A stretch of 7,481 nucleotides of DNA from Anaerolineales bacterium UBA4823 (GCA_002402275.1 DHFN01000047.1:563-8043); one strand, 5' to 3'. Positions 1 to 6,059 are shown, counted from the first letter of the stretch. Program-made: numbers and translations. The notes: generated from the sequence alone by a model not told the origin.

Positions 1-560
1 TCTTCAATGAGTTGTTCATTGTAATCAACATCTTCAAGGCTGATCACGACCGCGTTGGCATAAGGTAAAACGAATGAACCTTCAAGCCATTCCGTTGGAT
101 GGACAATTCCCCTTTCATCCCAGGCGCGCATCCAGCCTTGTGGTGAGATTCCGATAAAGGAATCGGGAAAAGACCTTACAAAGATTGGTTCGATCTCTTG
201 AGCCACGGGGGCTAAATGCAGTATTGGAACTTTTTTCCATTGGCGGGGAACAAGATAATCACCAAGGTTATCAGCCCGATAATAAATCGTTTGTTGGCGA
301 CCAAAAGGAGTATCCATGTTGGAAAAGGTGGTGCTATGCATAGTGGGTAGGTTGATGATAGGGATACCGGACAATGGCTGGGATAGAGTCTCATCAGCAA
401 AAGAAGTGATGATCGCAGGACGTAACCCGAGTGATTTTACAGTTAAGGACACATATGCAGCACTTCCTCCTAACTGGACTTCATCCCCTACTAAATCACA
501 GGTTAAATGACCGACCACTAAATAATCAATGTCTGGAATCTTTTCTAGGGAAATGTTCAT
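1..560 (-). CDS. PfkB-family (ribokinase-like) sugar/nucleoside kinase, C-terminus cut off by window edge
   Basis: The first 186 codons of a gene that runs off the left edge. PfkB kinases transfer the ATP gamma-phosphate to a sugar or nucleoside in the cytoplasm. Residues 14-45 hold the N-terminal PfkB signature: a beta strand (LVVGHLTCDLV) followed by LGGSAAYVSLTVKSLG, whose Gly-Gly and helix normally contact the substrate. Residues 139-148 (SPQGWMRAWD) match the DxQGxxR segment common in the family, although the usual Asp is Ser/Pro here. The catalytic GAGD motif would lie outside the window, so substrate cannot be assigned. The ATG at 560 is the only sensible start, because an in-frame TAA lies two codons upstream. 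No Shine-Dalgarno sequence precedes it; TATAAT ends six bases before the ATG. It sits 98 bases downstream of jag on the same strand and may be separately transcribed. Confidence 0.85.
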   Translation of the reverse strand, partial: MNISLEKIPDIDYLVVGHLTCDLVGDEVQLGGSAAYVSLTVKSLGLRPAIITSFADETLSQPLSGIPIINLPTMHSTTFSNMDTPFGRQQTIYYRADNLGDYLVPRQWKKVPILHLAPVAQEIEPIFVRSFPDSFIGISPQGWMRAWDERGIVHPTEWLEGSFVLPYANAVVISLEDVDYNEQLIE

Positions 561-566
561 GATTTA

Positions 567-582
567 ATTATAACGAATTATA
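567..582 (-). promoter_or_regulatory. Two candidate -10 boxes (TATAAT) upstream of the PfkB kinase gene
   Basis: On the minus strand two perfect TATAAT hexamers occur, at 582-577 and 572-567, in the spacer between jag and the kinase gene. No good -35 hexamer is found 16-18 bases upstream of either, and neither has an exact extended -10 TG. The nearer box would place the transcription start at about the A of the kinase ATG (560), and the farther one about ten bases upstream. The region is AT-rich, so chance occurrence is possible; this is an inference from spacing only. Confidence 0.35.
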
Positions 583-658
583 GTCACTTTAGGATATTAT
601 TTTCCTGAGGTGAATAATTTGTATGGAAACACCAAAAGGTTGATGGGGAGTTTTATAT

Positions 659-1402
659 TTACTTTGGAATGATGGTCACTTTTCGATGTGGTTCAACGCC
701 AATCGATTCGGTTGTGACGCCTGGGTATTCTTTTAATTCCAAATGAATAATGCGCCGTTCATTAGCGGGCATAGGTTCAAGGATTTGCCTGCGTCCGGTT
801 TTGATGGCTTGTTCTGCCATTCGGCGAGCCACATGACGAAGTTGATTTTCACGGCGGGAGCGATAGCTTTCGACATCCATGATAATGGGGATGGATTGAT
901 TGGTCTGTTTACCTAAGATTAAACTGGTGATATACTGCAGCGCATTTAAAGTTTCTGCTTGTGGGCCAATTAACACAGTTAAATCTTGCCCTTGGATATC
1001 TATATAAATGGGTGAGGTGCCTTTTTCAGAAGAATCATTTACAAACGAAGCAGTTACTGAAGCTTGAATTTGCATCTCTTTTAATAATGTTTTGACTGCC
1101 TCTTCGGCTTTGGTCAATAATTGGTTATCAGTTTCTATTTTGGGGGAAGATTCTTCTGAAGTGTTCACTTCTTCGGTTTCTTCGGCTTGGGATGCCATTG
1201 TTGGGATATCCGGAGGGGATTCTTTGATTGTCAGGCGTACGCGGGCTTGGCGAGCGCCAAATCCGAACAACCCGCGGGTACCTTCATCTAAAATTTCAAT
1301 TTTAACATTTGCAGAGGGTAGTCCAAGTTCTTGCAGCCCTTGTTGAATTGCTTCTTCAGTAGTAGGTGCGATGATTTCCAAGCTGGTTCTGTTTTCCATC
1401 AT
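659..1402 (-). CDS. jag: Jag/KhpB RNA-binding protein (Jag-N, KH and R3H domains)
   Basis: A cytoplasmic RNA-binding protein of 247 residues, usually encoded next to yidC; in Firmicutes the family (KhpB/EloR/SpoIIIJ-associated) affects cell elongation and sporulation and pairs with KhpA. Domains in order: Jag-N at about 5-57 (TSLEIIAPTTEEAIQ to the GTRGLFGFG segment), an acidic Glu/Ser/Thr-rich linker at about 62-92, KH at about 96-175, and R3H at about 180-247 with the R-x-x-x-H core (R216 to H220) and a terminal SIGVEPHRKVTI. The KH loop normally read as GxxG (GKRG-like) is GPQA at 146-149, so the second Gly and the basic residue are missing. The ATG at 1402 overlaps the yidC stop (ATGA), which suggests translational coupling, and AGGA lies eight bases upstream. 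A second in-frame ATG follows immediately. The gene closes the rpmH-to-jag cluster. Confidence 0.95.
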   Translation of the reverse strand: MMENRTSLEIIAPTTEEAIQQGLQELGLPSANVKIEILDEGTRGLFGFGARQARVRLTIKESPPDIPTMASQAEETEEVNTSEESSPKIETDNQLLTKAEEAVKTLLKEMQIQASVTASFVNDSSEKGTSPIYIDIQGQDLTVLIGPQAETLNALQYITSLILGKQTNQSIPIIMDVESYRSRRENQLRHVARRMAEQAIKTGRRQILEPMPANERRIIHLELKEYPGVTTESIGVEPHRKVTIIPK

Positions 1403-2235
1403 TTTGTTTTTCCTGTGATTTTCTCAGCAGTTTTAACTGGTGCACTTTTCTCAGTTGTTTTAATCAGAGCGCTTTTCTCGGGTGTTTTCATTCGAGCAGG
1501 TATAAGATTCCGCCAATTTACTTTTCCAAGGGCACCATATTGAATGATACCCACCACGTTGCTAACTACAAAATAAAGTGCTAAACCTGAAGCTAAAGTA
1601 AAAGAAATATAACCAATAAAGAGGGGCATATAGATATTCATCATTTGGGACATTTGGGCACTTTGATTGTTTGCCGCGGTAGCTGGGGTCATTAATTTTG
1701 ATTGTAAGTAGGTGGTGATCATAACAATGATGGCAAGTACAGGTATTCCAATCCCGAAAACATGTAATCTTTCTGGTTGGCTAAGGTCCATCCAAAGGAA
1801 AAGATTATTCAGGGGGATAATTTTAGCTGCATCAATAAAAGGATAGATATGTTTGGAGAAATTAAATAGTTGCAAAGGTGTAACAGCCAGGGTCTGGATA
1901 ATCGCCTGATATAGCCCGATAATGATTGGGAATTGGATCAGGGTAGGCAAGCAAGATCCTAATGGATTGATCCCTTTTTCTTTATAAAGTCGCATTTGTT
2001 CTTGCGAAAGTTTCTGCTTATCATCTTTATACTTTTTTTGTATTTCCTGCCACTCTTTGGAATTTTGCATTTCCTGTAACCCTTGAGAGCTCTTCATCTG
2101 ACTGGCAGTGAGCGGATGAGTGATTAAGCGGATAAGGATGGTGAATATAATAATTGCAATACCAAAATTGCCAATTAAGCTATAAATATATAGCAATACA
2201 TTGATCATTGGGTTGAGAATAATTAGGTCCCACAT
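1399..2235 (-). CDS. yidC: YidC/Oxa1/SpoIIIJ membrane protein insertase, short form
   Basis: Inserts and folds membrane proteins in the cytoplasmic membrane, alone or with SecYEG. At 278 residues it lacks the large periplasmic domain of proteobacterial YidC, as in Gram-positive and Chloroflexota forms; no lipobox is present. A membrane segment at about 11-38 ends with FTILIRLITHPLT, where R36 is the conserved groove arginine. A charged cytoplasmic hairpin with coiled-coil character spans 45-88. Then come the NPLGSCLPTLIQFPIIIGLYQAI segment (90-112) and hydrophobic stretches at about 158-178, 199-215 and 217-235. The tail (250-278) is Lys-rich and built of 9-residue repeats (KTPEKSALI, KTTEKSAPV, KTAEKITG). 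Lys-rich YidC tails are known to aid ribosome binding in some bacteria; that role here is inference. GGAA precedes the ATG, 18 bases separate it from the lipoprotein stop, and its stop overlaps the jag start. Confidence 0.96.
   Translation of the reverse strand: MWDLIILNPMINVLLYIYSLIGNFGIAIIIFTILIRLITHPLTASQMKSSQGLQEMQNSKEWQEIQKKYKDDKQKLSQEQMRLYKEKGINPLGSCLPTLIQFPIIIGLYQAIIQTLAVTPLQLFNFSKHIYPFIDAAKIIPLNNLFLWMDLSQPERLHVFGIGIPVLAIIVMITTYLQSKLMTPATAANNQSAQMSQMMNIYMPLFIGYISFTLASGLALYFVVSNVVGIIQYGALGKVNWRNLIPARMKTPEKSALIKTTEKSAPVKTAEKITGKTK
1419..1499 (-). repeat. Three imperfect 27-bp tandem repeats within the 3' end of yidC
   Basis: Three consecutive 27-base units (1419-1445, 1446-1472, 1473-1499) each begin TTTTCTC on the plus strand and share a central GTTTT core. 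Read on the coding strand they give the 9-residue repeats of the YidC tail. The length is a multiple of three, so copy-number change keeps the frame. The units have diverged, with the third the most different, so the array is not freshly duplicated. Confidence 0.85.
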
Positions 2236-2253
2236 AATACTTTTCCAATATTC

Positions 2254-3327
2254 CTATTTCTTAGCTAGGCTAAAAATCCATTTTTGGCTCCCTTGTTCAT
2301 CTAAGGCTACCAATAAGTTATCCTGCGAAACAAGAGGTACATAAAGCGTATCATTCATGTAATCTACGCTTGCTAATATTTGACCTGTAAAGGTTTTCAT
2401 CCATAATTGCTTTCCTTGAAAATCATAGGCATAGAGATTCCCTTTATCGTCACCTATTATAATTTTGTCCTTTATTAATAAGGGGGATGCTGTTATAGCT
2501 GAGCCTGTTTCCACTTTCCAGATTTCTTTTCCGGTTTTCGAATCCAAAGCAATCAATTCTCCCGCCAGGTCAGATATATAAAGTATCCCGTCTTTTAAAG
2601 CTGGATCGCCCCACACCCAATTGCGGGTCGGATAAGTCCAGAGCTCCTTTTTTGATTGGGTGTCTATTGCATGGACTAAATTTCCGAAAGTACCGAAGTA
2701 TAAAATGCCATTTTCGTCCAATGCAGGGGTACCAACGATTGAACCTTCCAATAAATCAGTTTTCCAAACTAACTTCCCATTCTGAACGTCAACAGCATAT
2801 ATCCGATGATCCATTGATGGGATATATAAACAATTACAAGATTCTGCAATCGCGGGGGTTGCCCAAATTGCACCTTCCGTGGAAAAATCCCATATTTTAT
2901 TTCCTTGTAAATCTAACGCATAAAGAGCTTTTCCACTGGTGGGAGCGTAAATTCGGTCGTTTGAGATGAGTGGAGTGGCGACATAGTTATATTGCGATTC
3001 GGTAAATTTCCAAGACTCCTGACCGTTGTCAGGGTTAAGGCTATAGAGTGTATGATCATAACCACCAACAATCAGTTGTTTTCCGTCCGGAGTAAGAATT
3101 GGGGAGGCGTAAAACGAAATTTTGTTATTAACTTCAGTCGGGTAGCGCCATTTTTCATTGCCATTTTGGTTGTCAATTGCTATGATTTGTTGATGGTATG
3201 CTATATAGGCATTGGTCTGGCTGACTGATAAGCCTGGCCAACTTGAAGCAGGAGGAGTTCCTGTACAAGCTGCAAGGATAAATGCCCCGATTAAGAGCAT
3301 GAAAAGCTGTTGAATTTTTTTTGTCAT
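2254..3327 (-). CDS. PQQ-repeat (BamB-like) beta-propeller lipoprotein
   Basis: A predicted 357-residue exported lipoprotein. A short basic N-terminus (MTKK), a hydrophobic core and the lipobox LAAC give lipidation at C21, with an outward-facing, membrane-anchored product. The rest is made of about eight PQQ/quinoprotein-type repeats, each with a core like LYAxDxxxGxxxWxx, at about 46-62, 94-108, 135-148, 176-189, 217-232, 257-272, 298-312 and 338-352; this predicts an eight-bladed propeller. Nothing shows that it binds PQQ or is an enzyme. The nearest known analogue is BamB, the lipoprotein of the outer membrane BAM complex, but no other BAM gene is present. It lies 25 bases after yidD and 18 before yidC, so it is probably cotranscribed and may assist folding or assembly of exported proteins (inference). 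No clear Shine-Dalgarno precedes the ATG. A CxC pair (C164, C166) lies in the middle. Confidence 0.9.
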   Translation of the reverse strand: MTKKIQQLFMLLIGAFILAACTGTPPASSWPGLSVSQTNAYIAYHQQIIAIDNQNGNEKWRYPTEVNNKISFYASPILTPDGKQLIVGGYDHTLYSLNPDNGQESWKFTESQYNYVATPLISNDRIYAPTSGKALYALDLQGNKIWDFSTEGAIWATPAIAESCNCLYIPSMDHRIYAVDVQNGKLVWKTDLLEGSIVGTPALDENGILYFGTFGNLVHAIDTQSKKELWTYPTRNWVWGDPALKDGILYISDLAGELIALDSKTGKEIWKVETGSAITASPLLIKDKIIIGDDKGNLYAYDFQGKQLWMKTFTGQILASVDYMNDTLYVPLVSQDNLLVALDEQGSQKWIFSLAKK

Positions 3328-3352
3328 TCGTAAATATGTCCATTATAAAAAA

Positions 3353-3649
3353 TTATTGTACTGGATCATAACCACCTGGGTTAAATGGGTTACAGCGTAG
3401 TATTCGCCAAGCAGCCATCAGGCTCCCTTTGAGTGCACCGTATTTGTAAATCGCTTGATAACCATAATGAGAACAGGATGGGAAGAAACGGCAAGTGTTC
3501 TCCGGTAGCGCTCGTGAAATAGTGGACTGATAGGCGCGAATAAGAAGGAGGAGAATCCACCTTGGAAAATTATTCCAATTAAGTGGTAAATCCCTCAGGC
3601 GAGGTTCAGAAGGATCAAGCGTTACTGGTATTGGAGTGGCAGGCATCAT
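3353..3649 (-). CDS. yidD: YidD membrane protein insertion efficiency factor
   Basis: A small membrane-associated protein of 98 residues that is found near YidC and helps insertion of membrane proteins. The conserved block is clear: ILLLLIRAYQSTIS (32-45), CRFFPSCSHYGYQAI (53-67), YGALKGSLMAAWRILRC (70-86) and NPGGYDPV (90-97). Conserved cysteines C53, C59 and C86 are present. The hydrophobic segment at about 31-38 could act as an amphipathic or membrane anchor. The N-terminus is about 28 residues longer than in typical YidD proteins, but no later in-frame ATG, GTG or TTG precedes the conserved core, so the ATG at 3649 (or the adjacent one at 3646) stands. The gene overlaps the end of rnpA by 35 bases, a common arrangement that suggests translational coupling; a GGAT inside rnpA may serve as ribosome site. 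Confidence 0.95.
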   Translation of the reverse strand: MMPATPIPVTLDPSEPRLRDLPLNWNNFPRWILLLLIRAYQSTISRALPENTCRFFPSCSHYGYQAIYKYGALKGSLMAAWRILRCNPFNPGGYDPVQ

Positions 3650-3989
3650 ATTTATCCATTACCAAATGATGAGCACGGAGGGCATTTTCCAACGATTTCG
3701 ATAGCAATTCAAATTGAGCATTGAGAAGTGGCTTTCGAGCAATCAGGATAATATCAAACCCTGGAGTAAGGTTGGATAAATAAAGCTGAATGCTGGCTCG
3801 CAAACGCCGTTTTGCACGATTCCGTTTGACTGCATTCCCTAAAGAACGGCTTGCCACCACCCCAATATGGGTTTGCGAGGAAGAATTGGGGGCGTAAATC
3901 AACACAAAAAACGGGTGAGCTTGCGCTTTCCCTGTTTTTCTCACCCGCTGAAAGTCGCTTGACTTTTTCAGGCGATTGGAGCGATCCAC
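3615..3989 (-). CDS. rnpA: Ribonuclease P protein component
   Basis: The protein subunit of RNase P, which binds the catalytic RNA and helps remove 5' leaders from pre-tRNAs in the cytoplasm. The product has 124 residues, a normal length. RLKKSSDFQRVRKTGK (6-21) is the N-terminal family block with the conserved Phe (F13) of the substrate cleft; the RNR signature GNAVKRNRAKRRLR is at 51-64; GFDIILIARKP (77-87) is the final conserved strand. The start is GTG at 3989, since an in-frame TGA lies four codons upstream and there is no in-frame ATG before the conserved block. The ribosome site is unclear: GGGA occurs twice in a 10-base tandem repeat just upstream, one copy too near and one rather far. 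The gene follows rpmH by 55 bases, and its 3' end overlaps yidD. Confidence 0.96.
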   Translation of the reverse strand: MDRSNRLKKSSDFQRVRKTGKAQAHPFFVLIYAPNSSSQTHIGVVASRSLGNAVKRNRAKRRLRASIQLYLSNLTPGFDIILIARKPLLNAQFELLSKSLENALRAHHLVMDKYDACHSNTSNA

Positions 3990-3990
3990 A

Positions 3991-4010
3991 ATCCCAATTC
4001 ATCCCAATTT
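3991..4010 (-). repeat. 10-bp tandem duplication directly upstream of the rnpA start
   Basis: Two adjacent decamers, ATCCCAATTC (3991-4000) and ATCCCAATTT (4001-4010) on the plus strand, differ at one base. On the coding strand each carries TTGGGAT, and the array abuts the GTG start of rnpA after one base. Each copy contains a weak GGGA Shine-Dalgarno-like core, and the junction creates an out-of-frame ATG at 4002. It may be chance or a small slippage duplication affecting rnpA initiation. Confidence 0.6.
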
Positions 4011-4044
4011 GTTACTATCTTTTCAAATCTTGCTTGGATGAGTT

Positions 4045-4221
4045 CTAACCCTTCCAGTTCACGTGTTTAACGTGATTATTTTTGGTTACCGTTAAGCGGT
4101 ACCGTCCCTGTAAGCGACGGTTTTTTAATACTTTTCGACCTGCTGCGGTTGCCATGCGAGCTCGAAAACCATGTACTCGTACTCTTCTGCGTATTTTTGG
4201 TTGATAAGTCCTTTTTGTCAT
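4045..4221 (-). CDS. rpmH: Large ribosomal subunit protein bL34
   Basis: A 58-residue ribosomal protein of the 50S subunit. The reading MTKRTYQPKIRRRVRVHGF then RARMATAAGRKVLKNRR then LQGRYRLTV matches the L34 signature (KRTYQP, HGFRARM, GRKVL, RRxxGRxRL). Bacterial L34 is usually about 44-47 residues; here a tail of about a dozen residues (TKNNHVKHVNWKG) follows the conserved core, with no frameshift evident. GGGA lies about seven bases before the ATG at 4221. It is the first gene of the rpmH-rnpA-yidD-lipoprotein-yidC-jag cluster, with a consensus promoter about 45 bases upstream. In many bacteria dnaA and the origin lie upstream of rpmH; here a membrane protein gene occupies that position. 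Confidence 0.96.
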   Translation of the reverse strand: MTKRTYQPKIRRRVRVHGFRARMATAAGRKVLKNRRLQGRYRLTVTKNNHVKHVNWKG

Positions 4222-4265
4222 AAACTATCCCGTTATTATTTTAAATTTCTTTATTGCAAAAGTTA

Positions 4266-4294
4266 ATTATAACCTATGGCTATAAGTTCGTCAA
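4266..4294 (-). promoter_or_regulatory. Consensus housekeeping-sigma promoter of the rpmH operon
   Basis: On the minus strand TTGACG (4294-4289) and TATAAT (4271-4266) are separated by exactly 17 bases, 11 of 12 positions matching the sigma-70/SigA consensus. Transcription should start near 4259, leaving a leader of about 38 bases before the rpmH ATG with a GGGA ribosome site. The -35 hexamer encodes Leu-Thr near the end of the upstream membrane protein gene, whose TAG stop (4282-4280) sits within the spacer. The strength fits a ribosomal protein operon. Confidence 0.85.
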
Positions 4295-5296
4295 ATCGGG
4301 CTTTCTAAGTCTATCCAAACCGTGAAAAGCAATGAAACCAAATAAGAGAGGTAGCCAAAAGGTTACTCCTCGATAGGCAAGCGAAAGAATTGTCGCATCA
4401 CTTAATGTCACATAAAAAGAGGATATGGTCAAGGTCATTGCCCCTTCAACAAAACCAAGTCCTGCTGGGGTGGGGGAAATAATCATAAACAAATATCCGA
4501 TACTCCAACCAGCGATGACTGTTCCTATAGATAATGGGGTTTTAAATGCGATAAATAGCAGAAATAGAATCGAAACTAACAGAATTTTATTTAACAATGT
4601 ATGCAAAAATGGAACGAATAAATTACGCGGTTTGTTTCTTAGAACTACTAAACCGTCGGCTATATCATTTGAGAAATCATAAGCCCGCTTTTCTGATAAA
4701 TATTCTCGATGGATAATTGGATGAAGGATGCGGTTAATGATTCTCGAAAACCAAGCGAGGATTTTACCCAATGTTATGGTTGAACGCATCCCGATATAGA
4801 TCATGAATGCCAGTCCTAAAGCGATAAAAAAAAGGGTCAAGGAGGCAATAATTTCGGGTGGATTTAGGTCATTTCTACGGAAGAGGATGAACATTCCTAA
4901 AGTTAATATACACAAGAAAGCAGCATAATCGAGTAACAAAAATAATATCCCAGCCAGGGTGACTTTTCCGCTAGGGTGGTTTGTCTTCCGCGCTTCGGAG
5001 ATAAACAAAGCCATACCGCTAACACCACCAGAAGGTGCGATAACGTTCGTGAAATTAGCAGCCAATGCTAGGATTGTCAAACGTTTAAGATTATCTTGAA
5101 TACCTAATGAATGGTAGATTGCTTTATAGGTAGCCCCTAAATTGACAAGCCAGGCTAGTTCCAATAGGATAGATAACGAAATAAATCGCAAATCGCCCTT
5201 ACTGAGGGTTTCCCAAATAGATTGAACCTCGGTAAAATTACCGATTAATAATAAGATAGTAAGTAGAAGGGCGATCGCGATTAGAAATCTACGCAT
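4280..5296 (-). CDS. UPF0104 / lysylphosphatidylglycerol synthase TM-domain family membrane protein
   Basis: A 338-residue polytopic membrane protein with about eight hydrophobic segments, including about 4-19, 38-55, 71-100, 113-139, 149-170, 227-250, 255-274 and 310-324. The fold matches the flippase-like domain of UPF0104/LPG_synthase_TM proteins (YbhN, AglD, MprF N-terminal region): NFTNVIAPSGGVSG (81-94), SPTPAGLGFVEGAM (274-287) and YRGVTFWLPL (308-317) are the typical signatures. MprF members also have a cytoplasmic aminoacyl-transfer domain; this protein lacks it, so it is not a complete lysyl-PG synthase. A lipid or lipid-linked substrate is likely but unknown. The ATG at 5296 is fixed by an in-frame TAA two codons upstream. 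No near Shine-Dalgarno is seen; AAGGA lies about 18 bases upstream within a small potential hairpin (5305-5320). It follows the YugP gene by 34 bases. Confidence 0.88.
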   Translation of the reverse strand: MRRFLIAIALLLTILLLIGNFTEVQSIWETLSKGDLRFISLSILLELAWLVNLGATYKAIYHSLGIQDNLKRLTILALAANFTNVIAPSGGVSGMALFISEARKTNHPSGKVTLAGILFLLLDYAAFLCILTLGMFILFRRNDLNPPEIIASLTLFFIALGLAFMIYIGMRSTITLGKILAWFSRIINRILHPIIHREYLSEKRAYDFSNDIADGLVVLRNKPRNLFVPFLHTLLNKILLVSILFLLFIAFKTPLSIGTVIAGWSIGYLFMIISPTPAGLGFVEGAMTLTISSFYVTLSDATILSLAYRGVTFWLPLLFGFIAFHGLDRLRKPDLTNL

Positions 5297-5330
5297 GGTT
5301 TAGACAGGGATAAATCCTTGCTAGTAAAGA

Positions 5331-6032
5331 TTAGTCTCTCCGTCTTCCACCTAAGCTTAAGACAAGGGTTACATAATAAAGAAGTTGCAGGACGGCAGTA
5401 ACCAAAGCGGCAACATAGGTGAGTGCTGCCGCGTTGAGGACTTGGTTTACACCTTGCATCTCTTCATCACCGTAGATTATGCCAGCCTCTCTGAGCATTT
5501 GTTTTGCCCGAGCTGAAGCATTTAATTCTACCGGAAGGGTGGCTAAGGCAAAGACTGCCCCAGCAGAAAATATCAGCACTCCTAACCAGGCTACTCCGGT
5601 GATTTGAAAAATTAAACCGATGATGATCAGAATCCATCCTAAATAGGAACCAATGTTAACTGCTGGCACTAAGGCAGAGCGCAATCGTAATGGTCCATAA
5701 TTCTCTTTGTCCTGCAGCGCATGACCGAGTTCGTGTGCAGCTACAGCCACTGCTGCCACTGATGCTCCTTGATATACGTTCGGTGAAAGGTAGAGAGTCT
5801 TATCTCTTGGATCATAATGATCGGTTAAATTACCTGGAGTTGTGCCTATTTGCACATTTTGTAGTCCCCCGTAACGAATTAATTGTTCAGCTGCTTGCGC
5901 ACCGCTTATGTGTAATCGGGTGGGGACTTTCCCCCATTTTGAATAAGATGAGTTGACGTACCATTGTACCAAAAGCATCAGCAAAAATGCGGGTGCCATA
6001 AAAAGCATGTAGCGTGGATCTAGATAAAACAC
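5331..6032 (-). CDS. YugP-family neutral zinc metallopeptidase (Zn_protease_2), membrane bound
   Basis: A predicted membrane zinc protease, similar in type to Bacillus YugP; its substrates are unknown. Residue numbers below count from the GTG. An N-terminal membrane segment (about 8-25) is followed by a soluble part, the zinc motif HELGH (H100, E101, H104) with conserved flanks VAAHELGHALQD, two hydrophobic stretches (about 124-145 and 148-166), the LPVELNASARA motif at 166-176, whose Glu (E169) probably supplies the third zinc ligand, and a hydrophobic C-terminal region ending in GGRRRD. The open frame extends to a TTG at 6044, but GGAGGT (6042-6037) is itself a strong ribosome site, so the GTG at 6032 (233 residues, MFYLDPRYMLF) is preferred. 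It follows the S41 protease gene by 27 bases, so cotranscription is likely. Confidence 0.92.
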   Translation of the reverse strand: MFYLDPRYMLFMAPAFLLMLLVQWYVNSSYSKWGKVPTRLHISGAQAAEQLIRYGGLQNVQIGTTPGNLTDHYDPRDKTLYLSPNVYQGASVAAVAVAAHELGHALQDKENYGPLRLRSALVPAVNIGSYLGWILIIIGLIFQITGVAWLGVLIFSAGAVFALATLPVELNASARAKQMLREAGIIYGDEEMQGVNQVLNAAALTYVAALVTAVLQLLYYVTLVLSLGGRRRD

Positions 6033-6036
6033 ATTG

Positions 6037-6042
6037 ACCTCC
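6037..6042 (-). promoter_or_regulatory. Shine-Dalgarno GGAGGT deciding the YugP-family protease start
   Basis: GGAGGT is a near-perfect anti-Shine-Dalgarno match, ending four bases before GTG (6032-6030). The longest open frame would begin at TTG 6044 and place this site inside the coding sequence, so the shorter GTG start is preferred. Confidence 0.75.
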
Positions 6043-6059
6043 AATATGCTGTGATTGAT

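Noticed and set aside
561..658. Possible terminator after jag
   Set aside because: Only a three-base stem (ACC-TTTT-GGT) is found, without a stable stem or U-run, so no intrinsic terminator can be called.
1092..1346. Plus-strand open frames opposite jag, the lipoprotein and other genes
   Set aside because: They are antisense to clearly recognised conserved proteins, lack ribosome sites, and show no family motifs.
3342..3347. TATAAT just upstream of the PQQ lipoprotein start, as an internal promoter
   Set aside because: No plausible -35 hexamer lies 16-19 bases upstream, and the stretch is AT-rich; cotranscription from the rpmH promoter explains the gene sufficiently.
3754..4002. 82-residue frame overlapping rnpA on the same strand, starting at ATG 4002
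   Set aside because: It lies entirely over the strongly conserved rnpA frame, has no recognisable motif and no ribosome site; its product looks like an out-of-frame shadow of the basic RnpA sequence.
4085..4105. Inverted repeat GGTTACCG...CGGTACC inside rpmH
   Set aside because: It has only about five paired bases before a mismatch and lies in conserved L34 codons (RYRLTV), so coding constraint explains it.
5305..5320. Small hairpin (GGAT-TT-ATCC core) between the YugP and UPF0104 genes
   Set aside because: A four-base core stem with a mismatch extension is too weak to call as terminator or regulator, although it covers the only AAGGA upstream of the UPF0104 start.
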